64,000 bases of DNA from JAAELZ01 sp965237485 (GTDB taxonomy: Bacteria > Pseudomonadota > Gammaproteobacteria > Arenicellales > Poriferihabitantaceae): assembly GCA_965237485.1 (NCBI GenBank), contig CBDEFQ010000010.1, forward strand, positions 124,001-188,000, in the 5' to 3' direction. Every line of letters begins with the position of its first letter. Position 1 is the stretch's first letter. The translations under genes were made by a program, and so were the position numbers. The notes under the pieces were generated by a model, which was not told where the DNA came from, did no database searches, and saw only the letters and a program-made list of their open reading frames with translations. Shown here piece after piece: positions 43,291 through 53,042 of this stretch.

Positions 43291-44427
43291 GGGCTGATTC
43301 TAGTCAGCCTGCAATTTTGAGCAAACGTCATCAAAGCCAACTGTTCCTAACCTTAGATTCTCTGGTTAGCTCTGAACATCCCTACCGTAAACTCGATGAG
43401 CTATTATGTTTTGGTGCATTGAGTAAACCCTTCTCTAAAATATATGCCACCCGTGGCTCTAAAGGCCGAGGTGTTGAGTTCGGCTTACGTGCCTTGGTGC
43501 TTCAGTTCATGGAAGATTTAAGTGATAGAGAAATGGAGCGATACTTATCAGAGAATCTGGCCGCTAAGTGGTTTTGTGATTCAGGACTGGAACAGAGCAC
43601 TCCTGATCATAGTTACTTTGGTGATTTTCGCTCACGCATTGGAACCAGGGGTATGATGAATTTATTTGACCGTGTTCGGAGCGGGTTAGTTTCAATGGGC
43701 TTAGTACGAGAAGTATTCACATTTGTCGATGCCAGCCAGTTGGTCAGTAAGCTAACCACTTGGGATGATAGAGATAAGGCGATAAAGATGGGATTAGAGG
43801 AGTTCAACAATAAGACAGTTGATAAAGTTGCGGCGGACAAGCAAGCACGGTTTGGGTGCAAGGGAAATAGCAAATATTGGTATGGTTACAAAGAGCATGC
43901 ATCAGTGGATATGCAAAGTGGCTTGATCAATAAAATAGCGGCCACCTCGGCTGAGGTAACGGATGCAAGCGGCTTAAAGCATGTTTGCCCTAAGTCGGGT
44001 GCTGTTTATGCGGACAAGGGTTATTGCGTGAGCCCGGCCAAAACCACGCTCAGGCGCAACGGTTGCCATGATGCAACAATCAAGAAGAACAATATGCATG
44101 GCAAGAATAGAGACAAAGACCGTTGGATTAGCAAAATTCGTTCACCATATGAGCGAGTGTTTGCTCATCGCAATAAGCGAGTTCGTTATAAAGGGTTGGC
44201 TAAAGTCCAGTTCCAAGTTGGAATCAGGGGCTTATGTTTTAACCTTAAGCGATTAATGGCATTGGGAGTTGAACGAGTTGAATTGGTGCCGGCCTAGGGA
44301 TAGATCCGTCTATTGGTGGCAAAATGGCTGCTAATAGACGGTTTATTGCACAAAAAACGCGTTGCTGAGCAAACTAAAAGCGACTTCGGCGAAAACCCTG
44401 TTTGAAATTGTATTAACCGACGAGCCC
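43291..44427 (+). mobile_element. IS5-family element (1137 bp)
   Basis: The ends begin GGGCT on both sides (left GGGCTGATTCTAG, right inverse GGGCTCGTCGG). The internal terminal repeats are imperfect. One transposase gene is intact. The left flank is permease DNA and the right flank is the interior of IS256-B copy B4, with no clear duplication, so the flanks were recombined. Confidence 0.8.
43317..44297 (+). CDS. IS5-family transposase
   Basis: This 326-residue protein uses TTG at 43317 (MSKRHQSQLF). A DUF772-like N-terminal domain (residues about 1-120) is followed by the DDE domain: FTFVDASQL (first Asp, near 140), VYADKGYCVSP (second Asp, near 222) and RSPYERVFAH (Glu, near 282). No frame breaks are seen, so it is likely functional. 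Confidence 0.9.
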   Translation: MSKRHQSQLFLTLDSLVSSEHPYRKLDELLCFGALSKPFSKIYATRGSKGRGVEFGLRALVLQFMEDLSDREMERYLSENLAAKWFCDSGLEQSTPDHSYFGDFRSRIGTRGMMNLFDRVRSGLVSMGLVREVFTFVDASQLVSKLTTWDDRDKAIKMGLEEFNNKTVDKVAADKQARFGCKGNSKYWYGYKEHASVDMQSGLINKIAATSAEVTDASGLKHVCPKSGAVYADKGYCVSPAKTTLRRNGCHDATIKKNNMHGKNRDKDRWISKIRSPYERVFAHRNKRVRYKGLAKVQFQVGIRGLCFNLKRLMALGVERVELVPA

Positions 44428-44878
44428 ATTGAGGGTAAAAAGGTTCATCAACGTGTTGAGCGGTCTTTGGGATACGCAGATTGAGCGTACCGGCTTGCGT
44501 ATCGATGCGCTTATCTTGGTAGCCATGGGCAAACCCTAGCCGGTCTTGACTATGCTCATAGTGTGATGCGCCTGGAAACGGCTCTCTTTCAATCTTCATC
44601 GCCTCATTGAGCAGTGCGGTGAGCACGGGGCGCATGGCATCGGGGCCTTCTGAGATGTGTGTTCCACTACTACGTCAAATACGTTATTGTTTGATTGGGT
44701 CATTTGGGTGTCTCCAGTATGTTAATTGCTTAAAACAGGGAACGCACAAATGGCTCAACTTACAAGACACCAAGATAGAAAATTTGAATAAATCAAAAAT
44801 TCGAAAAAAATCCCCCTAGGGGGAAAAGGCCATACTGCTCTATCTAATATAAAAGTCCATACCTGAAGTTACAGTATC
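44428..44878 (-). mobile_element. IS256-B copy B4, 5' part only
   Basis: The transposase-start end of IS256-B, terminating at 44878 (inverse of GATACTGTAAC), is joined at 44428 to the IS5 element. About 450 of 1391 bp remain, holding the first part of the transposase frame (with the same N-terminal lesion as B1 and B3). Confidence 0.88.
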
Positions 44879-45095
44879 TCGGTCGTGGTATATCAATCTC
44901 AATTACTGATCGCGTCGAAGTAGGTAAATTAGTCATAATTAGCAATTTATCTGCTAGAAAAATTGCTTCATCGATATCGGTGGTAACAAAAAAGTTAGTA
45001 TTACGTTCTTCTTCATACAAGCCCGCATAATATTCCCACATCAATTCTTTAGACATGTGGTCAAGCCCACGAAATGGTTCATCCAGAATCATAAC
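44879..45095 (-). pseudogene. ABC-transporter ATPase fragment (after Walker B)
   Basis: About 72 residues follow the Walker B motif: MILDEPFRGLD, then NTNFFVTTDIDEAIFLADKLLIM, with the switch His replaced by Thr at the TTD position, and the end IEIDIPRPR. IS256-B copy B4 cuts it on one side and IS256-A copy A3 on the other. It probably belonged to the same transporter as the permease and solute-binding fragments, but it is inverted relative to them. Confidence 0.78.
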
Positions 45096-46489
45096 GAGTT
45101 ATGCCCGAATCTGGTGTATGAGGCATTTTCTTCAAGCGGCCTCGGTTTGATCTGAGTAGTCATTAGTTTGCTCTATTCCATCTTTAAATGGAACCCCTTG
45201 AATCACTTTTGCTAGATAGGCGAACCCGCGTATTCGGTTCCACTTTTTCTCTGCGCACTGACCCAGCTTGAACATCATACTTAACATGCCATCACGGCTA
45301 AGACATCCCTTGCATCGTTTGGTACGGTGTCGGATAGTCGCGAATGTTGATTCAATTGGATTCGTAGTACGTATGCTCATCCAGTGCTTGGCAGGGAACG
45401 AGTAGAACGTCATTAACTCTTCGCGATCTTTTTCCAAGCACTGCGTGGCTTTTGGATACTTGTCTTGACAGGTTTTAATGAATAATTGATAGGCGCTTTG
45501 CGCCGCTTCTTTGGTTTCTTCCTGCCAAATGTTATGCAGAGCTGCTTTTGCTTTGGGCTGCACCGATTTAGGCAGCTTGTTCAGCACGTTGGCCGTTTTA
45601 TGCACCCAGCACCGTTGATGTTTAGTGCCAGGATAGACTTCTTCCAGGGCATTCCAAAAGCCTAAAGCACCATCACCGATGCCCAGCTCTGGTTGATTCA
45701 GGCCTCGCTCCTTGAGTGCCAACAACACCTCTCGCCAACTCTGCGTAGACTCTCGCTCACCGTCTTCAATCGCCAGTAATTTCTTGTGACCGCGCTCATT
45801 CACTCCGATGACAACTAAGGCACAGAGTCGGCCCTCATCGCCGCGCAGGCCGCTGTGTATCCCGTCCGCCCATAGATAAACCCATCGATCTCGATCTAAA
45901 CCTTCTCTATTCCAATCCTTGTACTCCTGAGACCACGTTGCTTTGAGCTTACTCACTGTGCTTGATGATAACCCAGTCGCTGATTGACCCACTAGCACGC
46001 TCAGTGCATCCCCCATTTCTCCAGTGCTGACACCCTTGAGATACAGCCAAGGCAAGGCCGCTTCTAGTGTTCTCGTTTTACGCACATACGGCGGCACTAA
46101 AGCAGACCGAAAGGTGATCGGTACTCCAGTGCGGGAGCGCACCTTGGGGATACGTACTTTGACTGGGCCGATCCCGGTTTGCAGTTCACGTTCTGGCAAA
46201 TAGCCGTTACGAACGACACCAGCGTGTCCTGAATCTGAGACTTTGTCACAATTGCGATACAGCAGTTCAGATAACTCACTCTCGACCGCGGTTTGAATGA
46301 GTTGCCTGGCGCCATTGCGAATCAATTCTTGCAGCGGATCGATGCTTTGCTCTGGCTTTTCAAAGGAAATAATTTTATTCTGTTTCATAGTGGCGTATGT
46401 CTGTGGAAGTTTAAGTTGTTGTAAACTCAACTCATCCCGATACGCCGCTTTTAGTCAACTACTCCATACACCACTTTCAGGCATAACTC
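45096..46489 (-). mobile_element. IS256-A copy A3, complete (1394 bp)
   Basis: The ends are as in A2, in inverse orientation. A 9-bp duplication, AATCATAAC, lies at 45087-45095 and 46490-46498. It interrupts the ATPase gene just before its Walker B motif. Removing it restores the frame RAMINKPEVMILDEPFRGLD. Confidence 0.95.
45132..46430 (-). CDS. IS256-A transposase (mutator-type, intact)
   Basis: This 432-residue protein is essentially identical to the one at 33900-35198. Catalytic regions WADGIHSGLRGDEG, GIGDGALGFWN and TNPIESTFATIR are all present. The near identity of A2 and A3 points to recent movement. Confidence 0.93.
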   Translation of the reverse strand: MSLQQLKLPQTYATMKQNKIISFEKPEQSIDPLQELIRNGARQLIQTAVESELSELLYRNCDKVSDSGHAGVVRNGYLPERELQTGIGPVKVRIPKVRSRTGVPITFRSALVPPYVRKTRTLEAALPWLYLKGVSTGEMGDALSVLVGQSATGLSSSTVSKLKATWSQEYKDWNREGLDRDRWVYLWADGIHSGLRGDEGRLCALVVIGVNERGHKKLLAIEDGERESTQSWREVLLALKERGLNQPELGIGDGALGFWNALEEVYPGTKHQRCWVHKTANVLNKLPKSVQPKAKAALHNIWQEETKEAAQSAYQLFIKTCQDKYPKATQCLEKDREELMTFYSFPAKHWMSIRTTNPIESTFATIRHRTKRCKGCLSRDGMLSMMFKLGQCAEKKWNRIRGFAYLAKVIQGVPFKDGIEQTNDYSDQTEAA

Positions 46490-46541
46490 AATCATAACCT
46501 CTGGCTTGTTGATCATCGCCCGGGCTAGTTCTGCGTGGCGT
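46490..46541 (-). pseudogene. ABC-transporter ATPase fragment (signature side)
   Basis: On the minus strand this reads RHAELARAMINKPEVM, the stretch between the ABC signature and Walker B. It joins directly to 44879-45095 when IS256-A is removed. At about 46541 the ATPase sequence ends and unrelated DNA (a glpD-like stub on the other strand) begins. Confidence 0.7.
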
Positions 46542-46542
46542 A

Positions 46543-46998
46543 AAATTCACTACCGCGCCTGCTGTGGCTGACGATGTGTTGGATATACTTCAATCACATT
46601 TTCAATTAGCCGATCGAAGTAGAAATACTCCCAATCTCATGATCTCAGATAGTGTGAAGCCACCTCGGCCCAAAAGTGATCTGCAAAAATTATTATTTCA
46701 GAAATACGGTCGTCGTTGGGAACAAGCCGGCCAGTACTTTGCCAAACACCAAGGCTTCACCAATCAACTAGGCCATGACACCTTGATAGGAGAGGTCTGT
46801 TACGCCATCGATTATGAACATGCACAGCGACTTACCGACGTTTTATGCCGGCGCACTGGGCTTGCACATAAGCGACAAGTCTCACCATCCACGGCAATGC
46901 GTACCGCTAAAATCATGCAAGCGAAGTTAGCATGGGGCCCAGCAAAATTTAAATTAGAAATAAAGCAAGCAATACAAGTAGGCTTGATTTTAGAGTAA
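46543..46998 (+). pseudogene. FAD-dependent glycerol-3-phosphate dehydrogenase-like, C-terminal stub
   Basis: The open frame of about 150 codons has no native start. Its C-terminal domain resembles the DAO_C domain of GlpD/GlpA: YGRRWEQAGQYFAKHQGF, TLIGEVCYAIDYEHAQRLTDVLCRRTGLA and a helical tail. The catalytic FAD domain is missing, replaced by the transporter ATPase fragment at 46541. A GTG at 46564 could start a 144-residue protein but it would have no known function alone. Confidence 0.65.
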
Positions 46999-47036
46999 TA
47001 CCTCCCAGTTTATTTATACCTATTGTTATCCTGACC

Positions 47037-47415
47037 ATGACCGCCAAACACCAACAATTAGTAAATCAACTTCTACTCAATGATGGAGAAATCAGCGAGG
47101 TGGTCTTGAATGATGTCATAGGCCAAATCATGACACCGAGTATCGACTTTGCTGACCTGTATTTCCAACATGCTACCTTTGAAGGTTGGTCGCTTGATGA
47201 AAACAAAGTCAAATCTGGGTCATTTGACATAGAGCAAGGCGTTGGTGTACGTGCAACTAGTGGGGAGAAATCGGGCTTTGCGTATTCCGATGAAATAAAC
47301 AAAGCAGCACTCGTCGATGCGGCTACCGCTGCGCGAAGTATCGCTAGCAAGGGTCAAAAAAGCCAACTGCCTGCAAAATTTAAGCAAAAAGACCCGCACT
47401 ACTTATATGCCCAGC
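47037..47415 (+). pseudogene. tldD: TldD metalloprotease subunit, 5' part
   Basis: The first 126 residues of TldD are present, including LYFQHATFEGWSLDENKVKSGSF and GVGVRATSGEKSGFAYSDEI. The IS4-family element interrupts the gene after YAQ. The frame continues at 48699 as HNPINSLEDADKV. The reconstructed protein would have about 481 residues, the normal length. Confidence 0.9.
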
Positions 47416-48689
47416 CACTGCTGTCCCGTTAACACTAAAGAAACAGGCCTGATTTTCTCTCAATTTGATAAAATACGTTTAGCGATAACCCGTTGAATCA
47501 AATAGGAAAATCAGACCATGTCACATTGTAATACCGTTCTAAATCAAATACTCAAAATTGTTCCGAGACATGAATTCGAGGCACTCGCAATTCAACATCA
47601 TTCGGGGCGTTCATTCCGCAGAGCGTCTCGTTGGTCACAGTTCGTGAGCCTGACTATAGCTCAATTGACTGGCCGTCATAGCTTGCGTGATATTGTTGAT
47701 AATGTCAGCGCTCAATCACACCGCTTGTATCATCCTGGTAGTGCCGTGTTAACGCGGTCCAATCTTTCACGCATCAATGAGAACAAGCCTTCGAGCCTTT
47801 ATGAAGCGCTATTCTCTCAATTACTCAAGCGCTGTCAGAGCAAAACGCCAAGGCATAACTTTCGTTTCAAGAATCCCCTGTATTCACTGGACTCATCTAC
47901 CATTGATCTGTGCTTATCGGTTTTCCCATGGGCAGACTTTCGATCAACTAAAGGGGCAATCAAACTGCATGTAGGCCTGAATCATGATGGTTACTTACCT
48001 GAGTTTGTTAATATCACCGAGGGTAAATGTGCTGATGTTACTGCAGGCAGGAAAGTAGCTTTCCCGAAAGGCAGCATTGTAGTTATTGACCGTGGATACA
48101 ACGACTATGCCTGGTATAAGCAATTGAATGACAAGGGAATATACTTTGTCACACGATTAAAGAAGAATGCTGCATACCGCCTTATCAAGCGACATAGTGT
48201 ACGCAAGGGAACGGGACTTAGCAGTGATCAAACGATTGAATTCACGGGGGTCAAAGCAGCAAAGGAGTGTTCGATTCGATTACGCCGTATTGGTTATCGC
48301 GATGCCACTACAGGCAAGCATTATGTGTTTTTAACCAACCACTTTAAGCTCAGTGCTCAAACTATCGCCGATATTTATAAAGCCAGATGGCAGGTGGAAT
48401 TATTCTTCAAGTGGATCAAGCAGAACTTAAAGGTGAAGTCATTTATCGGCACCAGCAAGAACGCAGTATTGACCCAAATATGGATTGCGTTATGTATTTA
48501 CCTAATACTGATGTTCATCAAATTGCAGTCGAAGGCGGGCAAAACGATGCAACAAATATTGAGGGTATTGCAGCTTAATTTGTTTGAAAAACGTGATTTA
48601 ATGGCACTGTTGCGAGGGGACCCGATGCATCACCCAAACCTTAACCCTAATCAATTTTCGTTGCTGTGAAAGTTAACGGGACAGCAGTG
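47416..48689 (+). mobile_element. IS4-family element (1274 bp) inside tldD
   Basis: The 18-bp perfect terminal repeats CACTGCTGTCCCGTTAAC are flanked by a 9-bp duplication, ATGCCCAGC, at 47407-47415 and 48690-48698. The single transposase gene is intact. The perfect ends and duplication suggest a recent insertion. Confidence 0.95.
47518..48669 (+). CDS. IS4-family transposase
   Basis: This 383-residue protein has an N-terminal DUF4372-like domain (residues about 5-75, with FEALAIQHHSGRSFRRASRWSQ split by my count) and then a DDE_Tnp_1 domain. The catalytic residues are in YSLDSSTIDL (first Asp), VVIDRGYNDY (second Asp) and the Y-2-R-3-E-6-K signature, YKARWQVELFFKWIK. No breaks are visible. 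Confidence 0.93.
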   Translation: MSHCNTVLNQILKIVPRHEFEALAIQHHSGRSFRRASRWSQFVSLTIAQLTGRHSLRDIVDNVSAQSHRLYHPGSAVLTRSNLSRINENKPSSLYEALFSQLLKRCQSKTPRHNFRFKNPLYSLDSSTIDLCLSVFPWADFRSTKGAIKLHVGLNHDGYLPEFVNITEGKCADVTAGRKVAFPKGSIVVIDRGYNDYAWYKQLNDKGIYFVTRLKKNAAYRLIKRHSVRKGTGLSSDQTIEFTGVKAAKECSIRLRRIGYRDATTGKHYVFLTNHFKLSAQTIADIYKARWQVELFFKWIKQNLKVKSFIGTSKNAVLTQIWIALCIYLILMFIKLQSKAGKTMQQILRVLQLNLFEKRDLMALLRGDPMHHPNLNPNQFSLL

Positions 48690-48698
48690 ATGCCCAGC

Positions 48699-49765
48699 AC
48701 AACCCCATCAATAGTTTGGAAGATGCAGACAAGGTCTTATTACTGCAAACAGTCAACAAGGCTGCTAGGGATTGTGACCCACGCGTGAAAGAGGTGTCAG
48801 TGAGTTTATCAGGCGGTCGTGAAGTGATATTCATCGCGGCCAGTGATGGCACGTTTCAAGGCGATGTGCGGCCGCTAATTCGCTTAAATGTAAGCGTTAT
48901 CGTAGAGCAAGATGGGCGCCGTGAAACTGGCTCGATGGGCGGCGGCGGTCGCTATAAATATCAATACTTCTATGAAGACAATCGCGGGGAAGGTTACGCA
49001 CAAGAAGCTGTTCGCCAGGCACTAGTTAACTTAGAATCCACCGCCGCGCCTGCGGGTGAAATGACGGTGGTGCTAGGGTCAGGCTGGCCCGGCATCTTAT
49101 TGCATGAGGCCATTGGGCACGGTTTAGAAGGCGATTTTAATCGCAAGGGTACCTCGGCCTTTAGTGGCCGAATTGGTGAGCGCGTCGCCAGTGAACAATG
49201 CACCATTGTTGATGATGGAACCATTGCTAACAGGCGCGGCTCCTTGAGTATTGACGATGAGGGCACCCCTACTGAAGACACCGTTTTAATTGAAAATGGC
49301 GTTCTAATAAACTACATGCAAGACAAACTCAATGCGCGCTTAATGGGCATGCAAGCAACTGGTAATGGTCGCCGTGAATCATATAGCCATTTACCCATGC
49401 CGAGAATGACCAACACCTATATGCACAACGGCGAATACGACCCACAAGAAATAATTGAGTCAGTAGATAAAGGCGTTTACGCAGTAAATTTTGGCGGCGG
49501 ACAGGTCGATATCACCTCGGGTAAATTTGTATTTAGCGCATCCGAAGCCTATATGATAGAAAATGGCAAAGTCGGCAAACCAATAAAAGGGGCAACCCTA
49601 ATTGGTAACGGCCCGGATGTATTGACGCGGGTGGGCATGGTAGGCAATGACATGCAACTGGATTCCGGGGTGGGAGTCTGCGGCAAAGAAGGGCAAAGCG
49701 TACCCGTAGGTGTAGGCCAACCTAGTATGCGCATAGACGGCTTAACTGTAGGGGGTGACGCATGA
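48699..49765 (+). pseudogene. tldD: TldD metalloprotease subunit, 3' part with catalytic motif
   Basis: This is the remaining 355 codons of tldD, including the zinc site in ILLHEAIGHGLEGDF (HEAIGH) and the conserved GRRESYSHLPMPRMTNTY. With PmbA it forms the TldD/TldE heterodimer, which degrades unfolded peptides and matures microcins and CcdA. A TTG at 48714 could start a truncated product, which would lack the N-terminal domain. It overlaps pmbA by 4 bp. Confidence 0.9.
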
Positions 49766-51138
49766 GCACTAAATTAAGCAGCCACAGTAGCGAGCCTCTC
49801 AATGACGCCGAGTCAAGCATGTTGGAAGCCGCTGAACAGGCCCTACAATTCGCTAAAAAGGCAGGCTGCACCAATGCAGACATCAGTATAAACCAAGTTA
49901 GCGGCAACGAATACACCGTGCGCAATGGCGTGCCCGAAACCATCGAGCGCAACCAAGACAAAGGCTTGGATATTCGAGTGTATATCGGCCACCAAATTGG
50001 CAACGCTTCCACCACTGATTTGAGTGAGGATGCGATACAAAATGCAGTATCAGCCGCTCACTCAATCGCCAAAGTAACCGAAGGCGACCCATGTTTAAAG
50101 CTAGCTGATAAAGCGCTATACCCAAATGAGTTTTCTGATTTAGATTTACATCATCCCCAAAATTGGAGTGCTGAAGAAACTGCACATCAAGGCTTAGAAC
50201 TGGCCCGGGAATGCGAAGCCGCAGCACTAAGCTTTGATACAAAAATTAGCAATACCGAAGGTGCCAGCTTTAGCGCCCACGAAGGTGTAAGCCTAATGTT
50301 AAACAGCAATGGCTTCACGGGCTTTGCAAGAGGCACGCGCTATGGCTTAAGTTGTTCGGTAATCGCCGGCGAAACCGAAGCCATGCAGCGAGATTATTGG
50401 TATGACTCGGTTCGTGATTTCAGTGATTTTATAGATCCCAGTGCCATCGGCAAAAAAGCGGCCTCGCGCACATTAAGCCGTTTGGAAGCGCAAAAGATTT
50501 CAACACGCAAGGCACCAGTGATGTTCGATGCAACAGTTGCCCCCAGCTTGCTTTCACATCTAACTTCCGCCATCAATGGTAATGCGGTTTACAAAAAGGC
50601 CACTTTCCTAGCAAATCAGTTAGACAAAGAAGTATTCGCACCGCACCTAACAGTAAGCCAAATGCCGTATCTACAAAAAGCCATGGGCAGCGCGCTATAC
50701 GACAGTGAAGGGGTTAGTATGCGTAACAACACCTACATAAACGCTGGGGTATTAAGCAGCTATATTATGAGCAGCTATTCCGCCTGTAAGCTAGGCCTCA
50801 AAACCACCGGCAATGCCGGCGGTGTGCGTAATTTGCATTTAACGTCCACTAACCCTGTAAGTCGAGCAGAGTTACTTAAAAAAATGGATACAGGTTTGCT
50901 GGTCACCGAAATGATGGGCTTTGGTATCAATATTGTAACCGGCGACTATTCTCGCGGCGCCGCGGGGTTTTGGGTAGAAGGCGGGGAGATTCAATATCCT
51001 GTGCACGAAATAACGCTGTCAGGGCATTTAAGTGAGATGTTTAAAGGCATTGTGGCAATTGGTGATGACGTGGATACTCGAGGGAATACGCGAATGGGGT
51101 CGGTGTTAGTTGATGAGATGACTATTGGTGGGAGTTGA
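49762..51138 (+). CDS. pmbA: TldE/PmbA metalloprotease partner subunit
   Basis: The 458-residue protein matches PmbA in length and layout: AKKAGCTNADISINQVSGNEYTVRNG near the start, FARGTRYGLSCSVIAGE in the middle, and GFGINIVTGDYSRGAAGFWVEGGEI near the end. It lacks the HExxxH zinc motif, as PmbA does, and needs TldD for activity. tldD is interrupted by an IS, so PmbA may now be without a working partner. Confidence 0.93.
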   Translation: MSTKLSSHSSEPLNDAESSMLEAAEQALQFAKKAGCTNADISINQVSGNEYTVRNGVPETIERNQDKGLDIRVYIGHQIGNASTTDLSEDAIQNAVSAAHSIAKVTEGDPCLKLADKALYPNEFSDLDLHHPQNWSAEETAHQGLELARECEAAALSFDTKISNTEGASFSAHEGVSLMLNSNGFTGFARGTRYGLSCSVIAGETEAMQRDYWYDSVRDFSDFIDPSAIGKKAASRTLSRLEAQKISTRKAPVMFDATVAPSLLSHLTSAINGNAVYKKATFLANQLDKEVFAPHLTVSQMPYLQKAMGSALYDSEGVSMRNNTYINAGVLSSYIMSSYSACKLGLKTTGNAGGVRNLHLTSTNPVSRAELLKKMDTGLLVTEMMGFGINIVTGDYSRGAAGFWVEGGEIQYPVHEITLSGHLSEMFKGIVAIGDDVDTRGNTRMGSVLVDEMTIGGS

Positions 51139-51348
51139 TAGCTCAATGTTAGTTAGAGATTCTACCAAAGTGCCGTAAAATGAGCATATTTTGATTAAAT
51201 ATCGGACTGACATACAGTGCTGTCCCAATTGTGTGTTGAAAATTGGAGTTTTCACAGCCTCTACTCATAAGAAACAGTCAGTGAACAAACTTTGCGATGA
51301 TTCCTAGAGCTGAGCAACTATTATTAAAATTGACGAGAGAAATTCGAA

Positions 51349-52303
51349 ATGCATCAGGCGCGCAACCTACAAGACTTATTAGTTGATGGAACTCGTTACG
51401 ACCCGCGTTATCTTCCTTCTAGGAACGCGGATCATATGCCGATGACCCTTTGCGCCATTAGTGGATTGGGAGGGAATTTCGATACGATGATTGCCTATCG
51501 GAACGAATACAAAAAGAAATTGCATGAAGTTCCATCAGAAAAACCTGGTAGAGATTGGCGAAGCAGTATTGGGCAAAGCGAATCCTATCCTTCATTGCTT
51601 GCTTGGTTTAGTGAACAAGTAGCTGGCAAGGGCATTGAATCAACTGTCAGCACCTACCTGCCTGAATTTGTGTGTAGCCTTCACTGGAAGCATTTCATCC
51701 GATCATTCGGCTTGGTTATGCAATAGACTTTGGATCAGAAGCTGAAACAGCAGCTGCACTTGCCTATATTGTTAGTAGCCATCAGGATGTTCCGATAGAC
51801 GCGAATAAAGTGACCGAGTTGCAAGCATATATGCAGAGACAGGTAACGGCCGGCTCGCGATCATTCAACCAACCGGGATTTACCGAGAGCGTTTACGAAT
51901 TAATAGATTAGATGAATACCCTGTGGGATGCGCTGAAAATATCAGTGATTGCGCTGTTATGGCTCTTGATATCTATCTTAGCACTAGAAATTTCTTTGCT
52001 TTACATATGGTTACTGCCACCCAAGCAATTAGAATTTGCTCTGAATTTATTGATAACAAACTTGCCCTCGCGGCATTGACAGGTGGGCTTCTTGCCGCAC
52101 ACAAGGTGGTTGGAAGCCCCTGCATCAACCGAGAGAAAGCAATGCTAATGTCCAATTCACTCGGCCTGGAACATGCCTATAAGTACGCCTGGACCTGCCT
52201 GTCAGAGTACCGCCACTATGGAGGTGCTAGATATGCTGAGGAAATTATAGACCTTAGAAAACTTGAATTCATACCGCATTGGTGCGCGAGTGATGAAATT
52301 TAA
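51349..52303 (+). pseudogene. Questin-oxidase-like protein (DUF4243 type), frameshifted
   Basis: Three frames read as one protein. The first gives MHQARNLQDLLVDGTRYDPRYLPSRNADHMPM to EFVCSLHWK. The second, after a shift near 51680, gives FHPIIRLGYAIDFGSEAETAAALAYIV. The third, after a shift near 51900, gives LDEYPVGCAENISDCAVMALDIYLS, HMVTATQAIR and a C-terminal tail. The conserved His stretches (NADHMPM, AFHPIIRLGY, LHMVTATQA) suit questin-oxidase-like proteins, which act on aromatic polyketides in fungi. The bacterial role is unknown. The combined length of about 315 residues is a little short. Confidence 0.65.
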
Positions 52304-52619
52304 GTGTATTGACCTCAAAGGGACCCGTCCTAAACATCATATTCGGCAGCTCATTTGCAATCAATGTTACAAAATCATCAAATTATGAATGGCGACTCAC
52401 AAGGAATCTTCGAGCTATTTCTAAATCTACTGACTGCCTGAAAAGAGCGAAATTCGGACGTTTCATTATTTCTTTAACGTAGGATTTCGCTCCGCGAGCG
52501 AGTTACTTTTGTCACGTCAAAAGCAACCAAAACCATTACCCTAAAAAACGCAGTTAAAGCCTCTCCAATGAGGCCAACATAAACAACCCTTCCATCGTCG
52601 CTACTGCCTCCGAGACACT
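52304..52619. other. Intergenic stretch without a recognisable gene
   Basis: No gene is seen. A short inverted-repeat motif TCGCTCCGCGAGCGA at about 52486-52500 forms a strong hairpin. Its context (GAGTTACTTTTGTC..GTCAAAAGCAACCAAAA) looks like a dispersed genomic repeat, but only one copy is in this window. Confidence 0.4.
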
Positions 52620-53000
52620 TTAGCCAAGTAAACAGCGGTCATCTGGCGGTTGAAGAATCGTTCCACCAAGATATTTCTTCATCGCCTCGCTTAGAATGCG
52701 GCACCAAACTTGCGCCACGCTCAACTGCGGCGCAATCGCCTTCAATGAATTAAAGACGTGTTGTATTTGGTCAAACGTGTCGCGAATTAAGTCGGCCTTG
52801 GCGTGCGTGCTAGTAATCGTCATAGTCTTTTTCCGCCCCGATTCAGTAACGCGCCCCACCGAACTCAGTAATAGCGGTCGACGGGTAATCGCTTCCATCT
52901 GTTTGTCTGGGTTAGCCAGCCTAGTGAATATATTCCACCACACTAGTGTCCCAACGTTAAATCGAACAAATTCAATTGGTTACTGTCTTTGCTCACATCG
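52620..53000 (-). pseudogene. IS1380-family transposase, C-terminal fragment
   Basis: The frame VWWNIFTRLANPDKQMEAITRRPLLL, followed by TITSTHAKADLIRDTF, WCRILSEAMKKYLGG and a proline-rich end, matches the C-terminal region of IS1380-family transposases (NWW..RLA/DP..REAITSRPLL). The catalytic domain is absent. The first 100 bp of this fragment recur as a direct repeat at about 53317-53450. Confidence 0.6.
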
Positions 53001-53042
53001 TATTTGTTTTCAGATATCATAAGTAATTGATTTGGCGGCGGC
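52911..53042. repeat. Direct repeat, left copy (about 130 bp)
   Basis: This segment starts GTTTGTCTGGGTTAGCCAGC and ends near TCAGATATCATAAGTAATTGA. It recurs at 53319-53451 with only about three substitutions and one indel. The 280 bp between the two copies is unrelated sequence. Confidence 0.85.

Noticed and set aside
43281..44431. Target duplication for the IS5 element
   Set aside because: The flanks (ATAATAT left, ATTGAGG right) share only AT, and the two sides belong to different genes, so a true duplication cannot be claimed.
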